32,922 nucleotides of DNA from Ensifer sp. IC4062 (GTDB lineage: Bacteria > Pseudomonadota > Alphaproteobacteria > Rhizobiales > Rhizobiaceae): NCBI RefSeq assembly GCF_020193575.1, contig NZ_JADYVD010000062.1, positions 1 through 32,922 on the forward strand, in the 5' to 3' direction. Numbering within the stretch: position 1 is the first letter of the stretch; the number at the start of each line of letters is the position of its first letter. The notes under the pieces were generated by a model. That model did no database searches. It was not told where the DNA came from and worked only from the letters and a program-made list of their open reading frames with translations. Made by a program: the position numbers and the translations under genes. This document shows, one piece after another, positions 23,634 through 32,692 of the stretch.

Positions 23634-25595
23634 TGAGGGCGCGCTCGCGAGCGGCTGCGCTACCGCCGAGCTACGCCACCTCTTGGGAGTACGTCATGCC
23701 AAGCTGATAACCGCTTGTGGGTGCAAGTCCCATCCGGCCAAAGCCGTAGCGGGCAAGCCGGGACCGAGTCTTGCGGGCGTCGCGGTAACGCGGGGTCTGA
23801 AGTGTAGACAGGAGCCATGCGGGGTGCGGGAATGAGCCTCGAAAGGTGGATGTTCACGGAGGCCGAGTGTGTTCCCTAAACATGAAGGCAATACGAGCAT
23901 CATCGCTACGCGAGATGATGCCGCTCCGTCGGGGTCGATGGCCGGATCACGCATGGAAGGTAGTTATCGGAACATGAGAGGCCCGACCGGGTCCGCCAGA
24001 TTGGTCTCTGGCGGGGGTCAGCAACAAGGCACTGCCAGAGTTGCCGACCGAGCTGAGGTCGGGAGTCGGACTGGTTCATAGTACCGATGAAACCGTCGAA
24101 GGAAACGAGACGTGCGGAGGGAAGGGACCAGCCCGAGAGGATTCCGCAAGGGGAGGCCGGGATCCGGACGCAGAGCCGGGTTATCCTGATGCCCAACCTC
24201 GAGCGGGTGAACGCGGCGGCCAGACAGGCTGCCCAAACCCGGTTCACCTCGCTGCTGCATCATGTCGATCAGGCTGCCCTTCACCGGGCATTTAGACGAC
24301 AGAAGCGGCAGGCAAGCGCAGGTGTCGATGGGATGACTGTGGCGAAGTACGAAGAAAGACTGGAGCAAAATCTCCATGATCTCTGCGATCGGGTCCACAC
24401 GGGTCGCTACCGGCCACAGCCGGTGCGGCGTGTTTACATTCCCAAAGCCGATGGCGGAAAACGGCCACTTGGAGTGCCCGCTCTGGAGGATAAGATCGTC
24501 CAGGGCGCGGTCGCTGAAGTGCTCAGTGCCGTCTATGAGGCCGACTTCTGCGGGTTCTCCTATGGCTTTAGGCCAGGACGTAACCCGCACATGGCGCTGG
24601 ATGCATTGCATACAGCGATCATGAGCCAACGCGTGAACTGGGTGCTCGATGCCGACATCCGCAGTTTCTTTGACTCGGTTGACCACGAGTGGTTGCTGCA
24701 GATGGTGGCGCATAGAATTGCCGATCCCCGTATCGTGCAACTTATTAAACTATGGCTGCGGGCCGGAATTCTTGAGAGCGGCGAGACGTATGAGACTGAC
24801 AGGGGGACTCCGCAAGGGGCGGGCATCAGTCCGCTCCTCGCCAACATCTTCTTGCACTACATCCTTGATCTCTGGGTACATCAATGGCGTCGTCGCCATG
24901 CACGCGGCCGTATTGTGATCGTGCGCTATGCCGACGACTTCGTCATGGGCTTCGAGAAGAAGGATGATGCGCAGGAGATGCTCTTGGCCCTCAAGGAACG
25001 GCTAGGCGAATTTGGTCTGGCGCTCCATGAGGGGAAGACGCGGCTAATCGAATTTGGCCGGTTCGCGGCTTTATCTCGACAACGGCGTGGTGAGCGAAAA
25101 CCGGAGACCTTCGCCTTCCTGGGCTTCATTCACTATTGTGGATTGACCCGTGATGGCCGGTTCATCGTGAAGCACAAGACGGAAGGGAAGCGTCTGACGC
25201 GAAAGCTCAAGGCGTTGCGCGAGGGAGCACGGCGGCACATGCACATGTCGTTGGCTACCCAGCACAAGTGGCTTGCCGCTGTGCTGCGTGGACACTACGG
25301 CTACTACGGCAGGCCACATAACTATCCCGCGCTCAACGGGTTCTATCAGCAAACACGCCGCATATGGTTCCGCTGCCTGAGGCGGCGAAGTCAGAAAAGC
25401 CGGCGGATGAGTTGGTTGGAATTTGAAATCCTGACCGCACGCTTCACGCTGCCAGTCCCACACATTACTCGAACTTGGGCGCAGGCTCGGATATGACGCG
25501 GGTTACTCTCGGGAAGAGCCGGGTGCGGGAAATCCGCCCGCCCGGATCTGTGAGGGCGAAGCCGAATGGCATAGCTACTCGACCACGACCTGCTC
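23634..25595 (+). mobile_element. group II intron (approximate limits)
   Basis: The RNA part before the reverse transcriptase has domain-I-like sequence from about 23634 (GTGAGGGCGCGCTCGCGAGC) or from 23718 (GTGGGTGCAAGTCCC). After the reading frame a 35-nt domain V lies at 25516-25550: GAGCCGGGTGCGGGAAATCC opens the stem and the complementary GCCCGGATCTG closes it, with an AGC-like catalytic triad at its base. A short domain VI follows, ending near CTACTCGACC at about 25595. Exact exon borders could not be fixed by eye. The intron appears full-length. Confidence 0.75.
24087..25496 (+). CDS. ltrA: group II intron reverse transcriptase/maturase
   Basis: The protein has 469 residues. RT blocks are in order: SAGVDGMTVAKYEERL (RT0/1), VYIPKADGGKRPLGVPALEDKIVQ (118-138), FSYGFRPGRNPHMALDAL (157-173), VLDADIRSFFDSVDH (187-200, catalytic Asp), TPQGAGISPLLANIFLHYILD (241-261) and VRYADDFVMGF (279-289) with YADD at 281-284. 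The maturase X domain follows (FLGFIHYCGLTRDGRFIVK). The chain ends soon after the X domain and lacks the HNH endonuclease, so mobility would be by endonuclease-independent retrohoming. It is intact and encoded inside the intron RNA described above. It supports splicing and retrotransposition. Confidence 0.92.
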   Translation: MKPSKETRRAEGRDQPERIPQGEAGIRTQSRVILMPNLERVNAAARQAAQTRFTSLLHHVDQAALHRAFRRQKRQASAGVDGMTVAKYEERLEQNLHDLCDRVHTGRYRPQPVRRVYIPKADGGKRPLGVPALEDKIVQGAVAEVLSAVYEADFCGFSYGFRPGRNPHMALDALHTAIMSQRVNWVLDADIRSFFDSVDHEWLLQMVAHRIADPRIVQLIKLWLRAGILESGETYETDRGTPQGAGISPLLANIFLHYILDLWVHQWRRRHARGRIVIVRYADDFVMGFEKKDDAQEMLLALKERLGEFGLALHEGKTRLIEFGRFAALSRQRRGERKPETFAFLGFIHYCGLTRDGRFIVKHKTEGKRLTRKLKALREGARRHMHMSLATQHKWLAAVLRGHYGYYGRPHNYPALNGFYQQTRRIWFRCLRRRSQKSRRMSWLEFEILTARFTLPVPHITRTWAQARI

Positions 25596-25810
25596 ACCAA
25601 GCGCAATCTCTTGTGGGATACGGCGCAGCACTGCAAGACGAGGCGGGAACTTTGCGCCGGTGGCTGACCTGGGATCAGAGTAGCGGGAATGGCACAACAC
25701 GCTAAAAAGCACTCGACCAGTTCCTAAGAAATGCTAATGTAGATCATGTTGCGACGAACGGTTGAATCTGCCTAGTATGCTGCCGAGCTCTACCGCGAGC
25801 ACTAGGCCCC

Positions 25811-25992
25811 AACGGCCTGATCGGTTCGATCGGTCGCCGGGGCAACCCCTATGACAAGACCAGGCCCGAGAGCTTCATGAAGACGCTGAAAGCTCGAGGT
25901 CGTCTATCCGATGGCGTCACACTCCTTTGAGGACAACACCGAGCACCCTTCCCACTTTAACGAGGAGGTCTACAAGAAGCGCGGGCTTTCAT
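25811..25992 (+). pseudogene. IS3-family orfB C-terminal fragment
   Basis: In two frames the plus strand reads GLIGSIGRRGNPYDKTRPES FMKTLK and then EVVYPMASHSFEDNTEH, FNEEVYKKRGLSFNARLG. These match the end of IS3-family integrases (GSMSRRGNPYDNAxAESFMKTLK, EEVY, PHFIEEVYNxRRLHSALGY). It lacks the N-terminal two thirds and ends exactly at the stop codon of the second LLM gene, whose C-terminal tail reads into this DNA. Confidence 0.75.
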
Positions 25993-27303
25993 TCAACGCT
26001 CGGCTAGGCGCATCGATGACGTCTTGATCGTTTCCCTCAGGGTCGAGCCCGGATACTCCTTGCGGAAAACACCACGCCTCTGGAGAATCGGGACAACGGA
26101 GCGCGTGAAGGCCTCGAAGGAGCCGGGCATTTCGGTCGGTGTCACAATGAAGCCATCGCAGCCCTTCTTATCGAAGAATTCCTGAAGCTCGTCGGCCACG
26201 CTCTCGGGCGTCCCGACCACTTGAGGACAAAGCCCAATTGTGGCGAAACGCTTGGCCGCTTCGCCGAGTGTGAGATTGCTGGCGTTGGTCCCTTGCAGGA
26301 TGGCTTCGAAGAAGCCACGCGCTATCGCCGGCATGCGGCCAATCGGCTCGTCTATCGGATATTTCGACAGGTCGACGCCAGTGTGAGCCGACACGAACCC
26401 GATATTGAGGCGATCATCAACCAGTTCATTTATGTATGCCTGCTTCTCACGGGCGATCGATTCCGTTTCGCCGACAATGGCGCTCACCGAGACGAGGATG
26501 GCGCAATCGTCGGGATTCCGCCCCGCCTTGTCGACACGGCCCTTCATGTCGGCGTAAAACTCCTGCATATCCGGCAACGAGCGCTGGCCCGTAAAGACAA
26601 GCTCGGCGTAGTTAGCGGCGAAATTGCGCCCGCGCGGTGAAGATCCGACCTGCATGATAACAGGGTGCCGCTGGGGGGTCGGCGGAACGGTGAACGTGCC
26701 CCTTGCGCCCACGAATTTTCCGGCGATCGCGGTGCGCCGCACCTTCCCCTGCTCAATGAACTCGCCACTTTCCTTGTCGAGTACGAGCGCGTCGCCGGCC
26801 CATGCCCTCCACATGTCCAGCAAGATCTTGAGGACCTCTTCAGCGCAGTCGTAGCGTTCATCTACCGGCAGGAGCGCACCCTTGCCGAAGTTCTGCGCCG
26901 CCCGGTCGTTTGCGGAAGTCGCGACATTCCATGCGATGCGACCGCCGCTCAGCAGATCAAGCGAGGCTAGCAGGCGGGCAACAGCATGGGGCTCCTGGGA
27001 GCTCGTCGATATCGTCACGCCGAGGCCAATGCGCGACGTCGCCCGCGCCATTATAGCGACAAGCGGGACCGGATCCAACAGCGACAGCTGGCCGCCGCGC
27101 GTCATGATGGTTTCGTTGTAAAATGATAGGGTGTCGGCGAAGAAAAGCCCGTCAAATCTCCCGACCTCGAGCGTTCGCGCCAGCGATTCCCAGAACGCCG
27201 GGTCAAGAAACCTGTTCTCGGTTTCCGGGTGGCGCCACATGGCAGCGTGATGGCAAGTTGGCCCCGCCATGAGGAACGCTACGAATTTCATCTGACGCGA
27301 CAT
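25993..27303 (-). CDS. LLM-class flavin monooxygenase (NtaA/SnaA/DszA family), paralogue 2, with NifA/RpoN-type promoter
   Basis: The protein has 436 residues; AAGGAG lies 8 nt before ATG 27303. It carries the same motifs as the copy at 19155: LARTLEVGRFDGLFFADTLS, LGVTISTSSQEP, LSGGRIAWNVATSANDRAAQ, HPVIMQVGSSPRGRNFAANY and CPQVVGTPESVADELQEFF. Identity to the first copy is roughly three quarters by eye, with small gaps only. The last residues (TSSMRLAER instead of a stop after ETIQM) come from fused IS3 DNA. Upstream it differs completely from copy 1: a -24/-12 element lies at 27348-27363 and a TGT-N10-ACA site at 27472. This predicts expression in nitrogen-fixing nodules. The oxidised substrate is unknown. 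Confidence 0.9.
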   Translation of the reverse strand: MSRQMKFVAFLMAGPTCHHAAMWRHPETENRFLDPAFWESLARTLEVGRFDGLFFADTLSFYNETIMTRGGQLSLLDPVPLVAIMARATSRIGLGVTISTSSQEPHAVARLLASLDLLSGGRIAWNVATSANDRAAQNFGKGALLPVDERYDCAEEVLKILLDMWRAWAGDALVLDKESGEFIEQGKVRRTAIAGKFVGARGTFTVPPTPQRHPVIMQVGSSPRGRNFAANYAELVFTGQRSLPDMQEFYADMKGRVDKAGRNPDDCAILVSVSAIVGETESIAREKQAYINELVDDRLNIGFVSAHTGVDLSKYPIDEPIGRMPAIARGFFEAILQGTNASNLTLGEAAKRFATIGLCPQVVGTPESVADELQEFFDKKGCDGFIVTPTEMPGSFEAFTRSVVPILQRRGVFRKEYPGSTLRETIKTSSMRLAER

Positions 27304-27347
27304 TCAGGTCTCCTTCATTTGGCTTTTGACGTATATGCCGCCATCAA

Positions 27348-27363
27348 CGCAAAGGGCATGCCA
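27348..27363 (-). promoter_or_regulatory. -24/-12 sigma-54 (RpoN) promoter of LLM paralogue 2
   Basis: Reading leftward, TGGCATGCCCTTTGCG matches the RpoN consensus TGGCAYG-N4-TTGCW with exact spacing and both invariant dinucleotides (GG and GC). It places the transcript start about 30-35 nt before ATG 27303. Confidence 0.78.
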
Positions 27364-27471
27364 ATCGAGAGAACACTCAGCTAACTCGCTGGCCTACAAT
27401 CCATTTTCCGCCAGCCAACAAAAGAGCGGAGCCAGACGTTCTCGCAATATTCAAGGATTTGCGGAATATAT

Positions 27472-27487
27472 TGTCGGATTTAGCACA
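27472..27487 (-). promoter_or_regulatory. NifA upstream activator sequence TGT-N10-ACA
   Basis: TGTCGGATTTAGCACA is a perfect TGT-N10-ACA dyad, 108 bp upstream of the -24 element, the normal range for NifA sites that work by DNA looping. Together with the RpoN promoter this is a standard nif/fix-type control region. Confidence 0.72.
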
Positions 27488-27528
27488 GCATCTCGTTCGA
27501 GAATCTGGCGAGGCGAAAGGGAAGCAAG

Positions 27529-27702
27529 TTGACGCGCAAAGGGGCGCACTTCGAGGAACATCGAGCGGTCGCCGTTTCGAACGCATTCTTGGAGCTTCTC
27601 CCGCCAAGGGCTTATCCACTAGAAATAATGGCGAAGGAACTCTTCGAGCTGATGAGCCTGTCTCGCGATAGAGACAGCCGCCCCCATTTTGTAAGCGGGT
27701 AA
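27529..27702 (+). CDS. possible 57-residue hypothetical protein
   Basis: A TTG-started frame (GGGAAG upstream) reads LTRKGAHFEEHRAVAVSNAF, LELLPPRAYPLEIMAKELFE and ends in RPHFVSG. The amphipathic, well-mixed composition and clean stop look like protein rather than a chance frame. It is divergent from the LLM gene and overlaps nothing else. No family is recognised, and the start may be further upstream. Confidence 0.3.
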   Translation: MTRKGAHFEEHRAVAVSNAFLELLPPRAYPLEIMAKELFELMSLSRDRDSRPHFVSG

Positions 27703-28177
27703 CGCGACAGCTTAGCAGATTGACACCGGCGGGGGACGCCCGGAAGAGTGCTCATCAAGATTGGAGCCGACACTCAGGAGGATGAAGCAAACAATGGAGA
27801 AGTTGTTCGACGGGACTGATCGACCGGGGAGTTGTCGCTGAGCGTCGCGCATGGATGGGGTCTCCGCTACCGCTACTTATAAACCGGCGCTTCAGGTGCG
27901 TCCGCATCGGGTCAGCGTCGTTCGCTACTGCTTACATCGTGGAAGAGTGGTGGTGCTTGACGGGTATCGGCGATCTCTGTGAAAGCATTTTCAGATAGAT
28001 CGTCGCGGGCCAAACGAGCCGTCCTCTATTCCTTTGCAGGTAAGCTCAGGACTGATCCGTGCCGCTCTCGATGCAGCTGCCATAGCAATCGACCAGGCCG
28101 TTCTCGGTTCCGCGCGGCAACCAGCGCATAGAACTAAGGCGACCATAAAGGCAAACCGACCGAGCCTGCGGTCTCTA
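27703..28177. other. gene-free stretch
   Basis: I see no gene, repeat or IS end here until the TA that precedes the IS5-family element at 28178. Confidence 0.45.
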
Positions 28178-29018
28178 GGCTCCAGACTCAATTGGCCCAC
28201 CAGATAACAATCGCAGCGATGTGGACGGCTGCCTGGAAGTTTGTGGCGAGCTTGTCATAGCGGGTCGCGATCCGCCGCCAATCTTTGAGACGGCAGAACA
28301 TGCGCTCGATGACATTGCGGTTGCGATAGGCTCGTGGGTCGAAGGGATGTCGGCGTTTTCTGGTCGGGTTGTTGGGAATGACGGGAATGGTTCCGCGGCT
28401 GGTCAGATACTGGCGCAAGGCATCGCTGTCGTAGGCGGTGTCGGCCGCCAGGCAATGGGCGACCGGCAGTGGTTGCAGCAACGGCACGGCGGCGCGCACA
28501 TCGCCCATTTGGCCGGGCGAGATCTGCAGGCCGAGCGGACGGCCGCGCCCGTCTACGACGGCGTGGATTTTCGTCGTCCGGCCGCCGCGGGAGCGACCGA
28601 TCGCTTGCGTCTGCGCCCCCCTTTTCCGCCGGCGGCCGAGCGATGAACCTTCGCGGTCGTGCTGTCGATCATCTGCATGTCGCCCGGACTGGCTTCGACC
28701 AGGGCCGAAAACAGCTTCTGCCACAGGCCGCGGCCGGCCCAGCGATGGAAGCGGTTGTAAATGGTGGTTGGCGGGCCATAGACGGCCGGGCAATCCTGCC
28801 AACGGCACCCGACGCGCAACACATGGACAATGCCGCTGATGACGCGGCGGTCATCGACCCGGCGGGCACCGGGCCGGTTCTTCGGCAGCAGCGGCTCGAT
28901 GACGGACCACTGCTGATCGCTCAACCAGAATTCACTTCCCATGATCCCAAACTCCAATCTACTCGGAACAGAATCACGGAAATCAAACGTCATCAATAGG
29001 CTGATTGAGTTTTGACCC
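28178..29018 (-). mobile_element. complete IS5-family (IS427-group) insertion sequence, 841 bp
   Basis: The left terminus GGCTCCAGACTCAATTGGCC (28178-28197) and the reverse complement of the right terminus GGGTCAAAACTCAATCAGCC (28999-29018) agree at 15 of 20 positions. TA lies directly outside each end (28176-28177 and 29019-29020), as expected for IS427 target duplication. The transposase is intact apart from the frameshift site built into it, so the element may be active. Confidence 0.85.
28188..28942 (-). CDS. IS427-group transposase made by -1 frameshifting (OrfAB)
   Basis: OrfA starts MGSEFWLSDQQWSVIEPLLP (ATG 28942; ATG 28996 is also in frame), continues with RRVDDRRVISGIVHVLRVGC, TIYNRFHRWAGRGLW and MQMIDSTTAKVHRSAAGGK (first acidic residue) and would stop at 28553. 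OrfB in the -1 frame continues QTQAIGRSRGGRTTKIHAVV, LAADTAYDSDALRQYL (second acidic residue), YRNRNVIERMFCRLKDWRRI (E of YREK-like motif) to 28188. The frames join at A4G6 (complement of 28616-28625), a classic slippery run. The full product is the active DDE transposase. Confidence 0.85.
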
Positions 29019-29339
29019 TAGAGTCCTCCAGTGACCAGCTCTCGCGATCATATGCCACCAGTCTCGTAACGCTGCGAGTGGTCGCAGAGCACTACACGAG
29101 GGTCAGGCGGGCTTCGCGCTGGTGGTCCCCAACCGGCTCTGAGCCTAAAGGTGCTCAGTAAGGGTTGTGTTGTATAAGTCGCCTAAACTCATCTGCTGCA
29201 CAGATGTACTTGAGTTGAGCTGCCACTGAACTTTCACCCGGCTGCGATTAGAGCGAACCCGATCTGATTGAATCGTTTTGGCTATTGCAAATCAGTTTTG
29301 GTCTGATTCGTAGACGTCCGCCGTGGGGAGGCGGCGGAC
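29019..29339. other. stretch between two IS elements
   Basis: No gene is supported. The right part (from about 29260) may already be the left end of the decayed IS630 element. Confidence 0.4.
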
Positions 29340-30310
29340 ATGTCGAAGGCCTTTATCGATGGATCTGCGGGTTCGGGTTCCGGCGGCGGTCGCGCAGGGC
29401 CTGCCGCACCGAGCTGCAGCGGAACGTTTGGTGTCGCGCTGCCAGCATCAGCCGCTGGCGCAGTCGTGAGCGTGAACAGGGCGACGCCTGGCCCGCTTGG
29501 CGGCGATCGTCGCTCGGGTCGGATCGAGGCACATGAGTGTTTCGTCGACGGCTTGGGCCCGGAGAAGGACGCTACCTTGGAAGAGGTACGTCGCAGTCTG
29601 GCGGATCGGAACCTCTTCTTCGGCTTGGAGACGATCCAGCGTTTTCTTCAAGCGGCACAACATCTCGCGCGAAAAAGAGTGCGCATGCCTCGGAGCAGAA
29701 CCAACCTGACATCCTGACGCGGCGGCAAGACCGGTTCGACGGCGAACTTGACCTTGATCCGGAACGTCTCGTTTTTATTGATGAGACTGGATTTCCGCCA
29801 ACATGGCGCGCAGCTACGGTCGATGGCCGCATAGGCGAACGCTTGCGGATCAGCGTCACTGGAATACGACAACCTTAATAGGCGCTCTGACTTGCGCGGC
29901 TTCATCGCCCCTTTGTCATCGACAGGCACAACCGCCTCTCGTTCGAGACTTACGTCGAGGAAGGTGCTGCTGCCCATCTGCGTCCCGGTGACGTGGTCGT
30001 TATGGACAATCGCTCTCCAGCCACAAAGGGCCAACGGTTTGCGAAATGATCGAAAGAAATGATCGAAAGCGGTGGTGCGAAGCTAGAGTACCTCCCGCCA
30101 TACAGGCCCGATTTCAACCTGATCGAAAACGCATTTTCAAAGCTCCAAGTCGTGTTGAGAAAAGCCGCCGAACGGACCATCGAGAGCCTCTGGACAACGA
30201 TCGGGCGACTACTCCAACTCTTCACCCCAGACGAATGCCGCACCTATTTCGCAACGCCGGCTATGATGCAGCGTGATTGGATTTCCGCTCTAGGGGCTCG
30301 GCGGTTTTGA
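29340..30310 (+). pseudogene. IS630-family transposase with several frameshifts
   Basis: Pieces in different plus-strand frames make up an IS630 protein: PGPLGGDRRSGRIEAHECFV, ATLEEVRRSLADRNLFFGLE TIQRFL, LDPERLVFIDETGFPP (first Asp of DDE), TWSLWTIALQP-like region for VVMDN (second Asp) and LEYLPPYRPDFNLIENAFSK (final catalytic Glu) to the stop at 30310. At least three frameshifts make it inactive. It is clearly a former full-length copy. Confidence 0.82.
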
Positions 30311-30647
30311 GTACGGAATGGATGCGGTGTGACCAACCGGCGCAAACGCAAGCTTTCATCTTGCGCAGCGTTGGAGCCGGTTACGCCGATGGTCCAGCAT
30401 AGTCTGGATCATGTCCGAGGAGTGGTGTAGATGATGGCTTTGCTCGCCGAGTTCTCCGTTGGGAAGAGTCTACCTGCCGAAAGAAGTGACCCGCTCAACG
30501 GAGAGAAACGCCAATTGCCCCAACGGACGGATGGTCAGTTCATCAGGAGGCCGTTGCAATCCGACCGCGGTCCGCCGTGAACGAAGGGAACCGGACTTAC
30601 TCGACCCCTGGTCGCCGAGAAAACCCCCGCGCCTGTCGATCCCACAC
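30311..30647. other. gene-free stretch
   Basis: No gene or IS end was recognised between the IS630 remnant and the end of the methyltransferase gene. No terminator for the latter is obvious. Confidence 0.4.
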
Positions 30648-31415
30648 CTACGACTTACGAAGCCACGCATTTGGAGCGCAAGTAAGGTTGGTCCCAAATG
30701 CATCCGTATAATAAGTGTCGACCAAGAATCCTGATTGCTCCATCAATTGCAATCCATCCATGACTTCTCTAGTCGCGTCTATAGGAACATCCTCAATCAC
30801 ATAATAATCTCCTGGCATCAGAAATTGACTCAAGTAGGAAAATATTGAAAATACTCGAACGTGCGCATCGTCGATCAAAAGCCAAGGATGAGGTAGCCCC
30901 TTCAGCAAGCCTTTATCCATGGTCTCAACGTCCAGAAGGTCAACCTTGTGGAAGGTAAGATGTGGGTGCTTTGCATCTTTATGAATACAATTGATGTGCA
31001 GATCGAATGAGTGGACTTCACCAGGCTCATCACAAAGTAGGGACATCTGATCAGCAAACCAGAGGGCGCTGCCGCCTTGGAAGGAACCGAGTTCAATAAT
31101 TGTCCTGGGTTGAAGCTCCCAAATGAGCCTTGTGTATAGAGCCAGATCAAAGGGAGTTTTGATGTTTATTAGTCCCTTGTACGTCAGCGCTAAGGCCCCA
31201 ATTGCTGTGGAGCAGTCCGGAAAAGTCCATGGGTAAATAGACGATCGCCAACCTCGCTCCGATGGTTTTGTAAAGCGGTCGGCATGATCGGCGTTCACGA
31301 CGCTGACCACTGCCTCGAACATACCCTGATCAAGAAGCCCGCCGGCCCTTGTTTGATCGGGATAGTTCTCATGAGCTGCGTCCCAAAATGCTTTGTATCC
31401 AGAAGCCAGTTTCAT
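30648..31415 (-). CDS. CmcI-like SAM-dependent methyltransferase (cephalosporin-hydroxylase family)
   Basis: Started at ATG 31415 (GGAGA 6 nt upstream) the protein has 255 residues; starts at 31442 or 31472 would add residues without a better ribosome site. TIIELGSFQGGSALWFADQM (105-124) is the SAM glycine motif I, VHSFDLHI (134-141) the acidic ribose-binding strand, LLIDDAHVRVFS (179-190) the Asp/His metal site, and MPGDYYVIEDVP (200-211) the strand with Glu208, all typical of the CmcI/rhamnosyl O-methyltransferase family (PF04989). Such enzymes O- or N-methylate natural products and sugars. It is the last biosynthetic-type gene of the window, separated from the others by IS debris. A weak dyad lies upstream at 31513. 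The gene is intact, with lower GC than its neighbours. Confidence 0.85.
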   Translation of the reverse strand: MKLASGYKAFWDAAHENYPDQTRAGGLLDQGMFEAVVSVVNADHADRFTKPSERGWRSSIYPWTFPDCSTAIGALALTYKGLINIKTPFDLALYTRLIWELQPRTIIELGSFQGGSALWFADQMSLLCDEPGEVHSFDLHINCIHKDAKHPHLTFHKVDLLDVETMDKGLLKGLPHPWLLIDDAHVRVFSIFSYLSQFLMPGDYYVIEDVPIDATREVMDGLQLMEQSGFLVDTYYTDAFGTNLTCAPNAWLRKS

Positions 31416-31512
31416 GAAGGGTCTCCCTACAGCGCTTGTCATTGTCTCGTAGGGCAGGAACATCGGCCCCAATTCAAGCCGAAATAAACTACTTGGTTCC
31501 TCTGTTGGGCAA

Positions 31513-31528
31513 CTACCAAATCAAATAG
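31513..31528 (-). promoter_or_regulatory. weak lux-box-like dyad upstream of the methyltransferase
   Basis: CTATTTGATTTGGTAG in the gene's direction has the CT-N12-AG frame and a perfect right arm GGTAG, but an A/T-rich left half. The gap to ATG 31415 is 97 nt, unlike the 60-61 nt elsewhere. It may be a chance match. Confidence 0.3.
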
Positions 31529-31875
31529 GGCTAATCAGACCTGCGCGCGTCTGTGGTTTCTTTTGCTCTACTGTTATCTTTTTGAATTGACGGTGCCCTG
31601 CGGGAGCCGAAGCGCTCCTTGCAAAGATTGCCATAAATATCCTGCTCTCCGAGGAGCTGCGAGAATAGTCGCATCAGGACCGCGCTGAGCATCGGGCGGC
31701 TACTCGACAAAGGATCGGATCTTCACGCTCGCACAGCTCGGTTTCATCGAGCGGTGTGAGGCTGACCGGGTAGACGCCCCCTTAGGGCATCTCTGTGCCG
31801 GAGTGGTGTCCTCGATCATCACTTGAATGGAGGCGTCCATGTCGGAAGCGATCTGCGAACCCGCATAGCAGCCGA
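31529..31875. other. gene-free stretch
   Basis: No gene was recognised. The sequence is probably decayed transposon DNA merging into the IS110 scrap. Confidence 0.35.
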
Positions 31876-31970
31876 CCATCGCGTTTCGCGCTCGTGATCT
31901 TCTGGTGCGTCAGCGAACCCAAACGATCAATGCAATCCGCGGCCATTTGGCTGAGGTTGGGTGGCGGCAC
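31876..31970 (+). pseudogene. IS110-family fragment
   Basis: FRARDLLVRQRTQTINAIRG HLAEVG on the plus strand is the conserved helix of IS110 transposases (usually RxxLVRQRTQxINxLRGHLAEFG). About 30 residues remain, followed by unrelated frames. Confidence 0.65.
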
Positions 31971-32242
31971 AGGCGGAAAGCAGAAGCTGGCGCGACATCC
32001 CGGATGGGCGAACGCAGCCTGCGCCGCTGCTGATCCTGGGCGCGAGCGCGACCGTGCGCTGGGCTATGCGTAAACGCTCGACCGTGGATCCGATTGGAGA
32101 CTGTGGCGCAACGGTCAGCGGGACGGGAGGGAAAACTAGCGAATGGACACACGCTTTGGGCGCGCGAGGTTGATTTGGACCCGGGTCCGCGAACTTCCAG
32201 ACGGCCAGCGGCATTATCAGAGCCGCATCAAAGGCCGGCCAC

Positions 32243-32692
32243 ATGTCGGCACCTGACCACGCTGCGTTGCACGAACGGGGGCATCCACATATTGATTTCC
32301 TTGGTCCGCCGGGAACGGGCAAAAGCCACTTGGCCACCGCTCAGGGCGTCGTCAGGCCGGCAGGAGCGTCTACTTCACCACGCTCTCTGACCGCAGTGCT
32401 CGCACGCGCCGAACGGGAGGGCAGGTTGCAAGAGCGCATTCGCTTCTTTTGTAGGCCAAGCCTGCTGATCGTTGATGAAATCGGCTGTCTGCCTGTCAGC
32501 GCCGGCGGCGGCAATCTGTTCTTCCAACTCGTCAACGCCCGCTATTGCCGAATGAGGCTCGGCGACCCGGTCGTTGCCACCGCGCTGCTCGACGGGCTTC
32601 TGCATCATGCCGTCGTTGTGCAGGTCGAAGATCAAGCTTTCGACTCAGTCAGCTGCCGAGCTCATGGGAGCATGTGCGCTCGAGGGCGCTGA
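32243..32692 (+). pseudogene. IS21 helper ATPase (IstB), degraded
   Basis: HIDFLGPPGTGKSHLATAQG carries the Walker A motif, LLIVDEIGCLPVSAGGGNLF FQLVNARY the Walker B and sensor region, and GDPVVATALLDGLLHHAVVV the C-terminal helix. The N-terminus is lost and key positions are changed (GGG for EGA), and the end is frameshifted (SYR is missing), so it is dead. It is a second IS21 remnant, independent of that at 16990. Confidence 0.82.
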
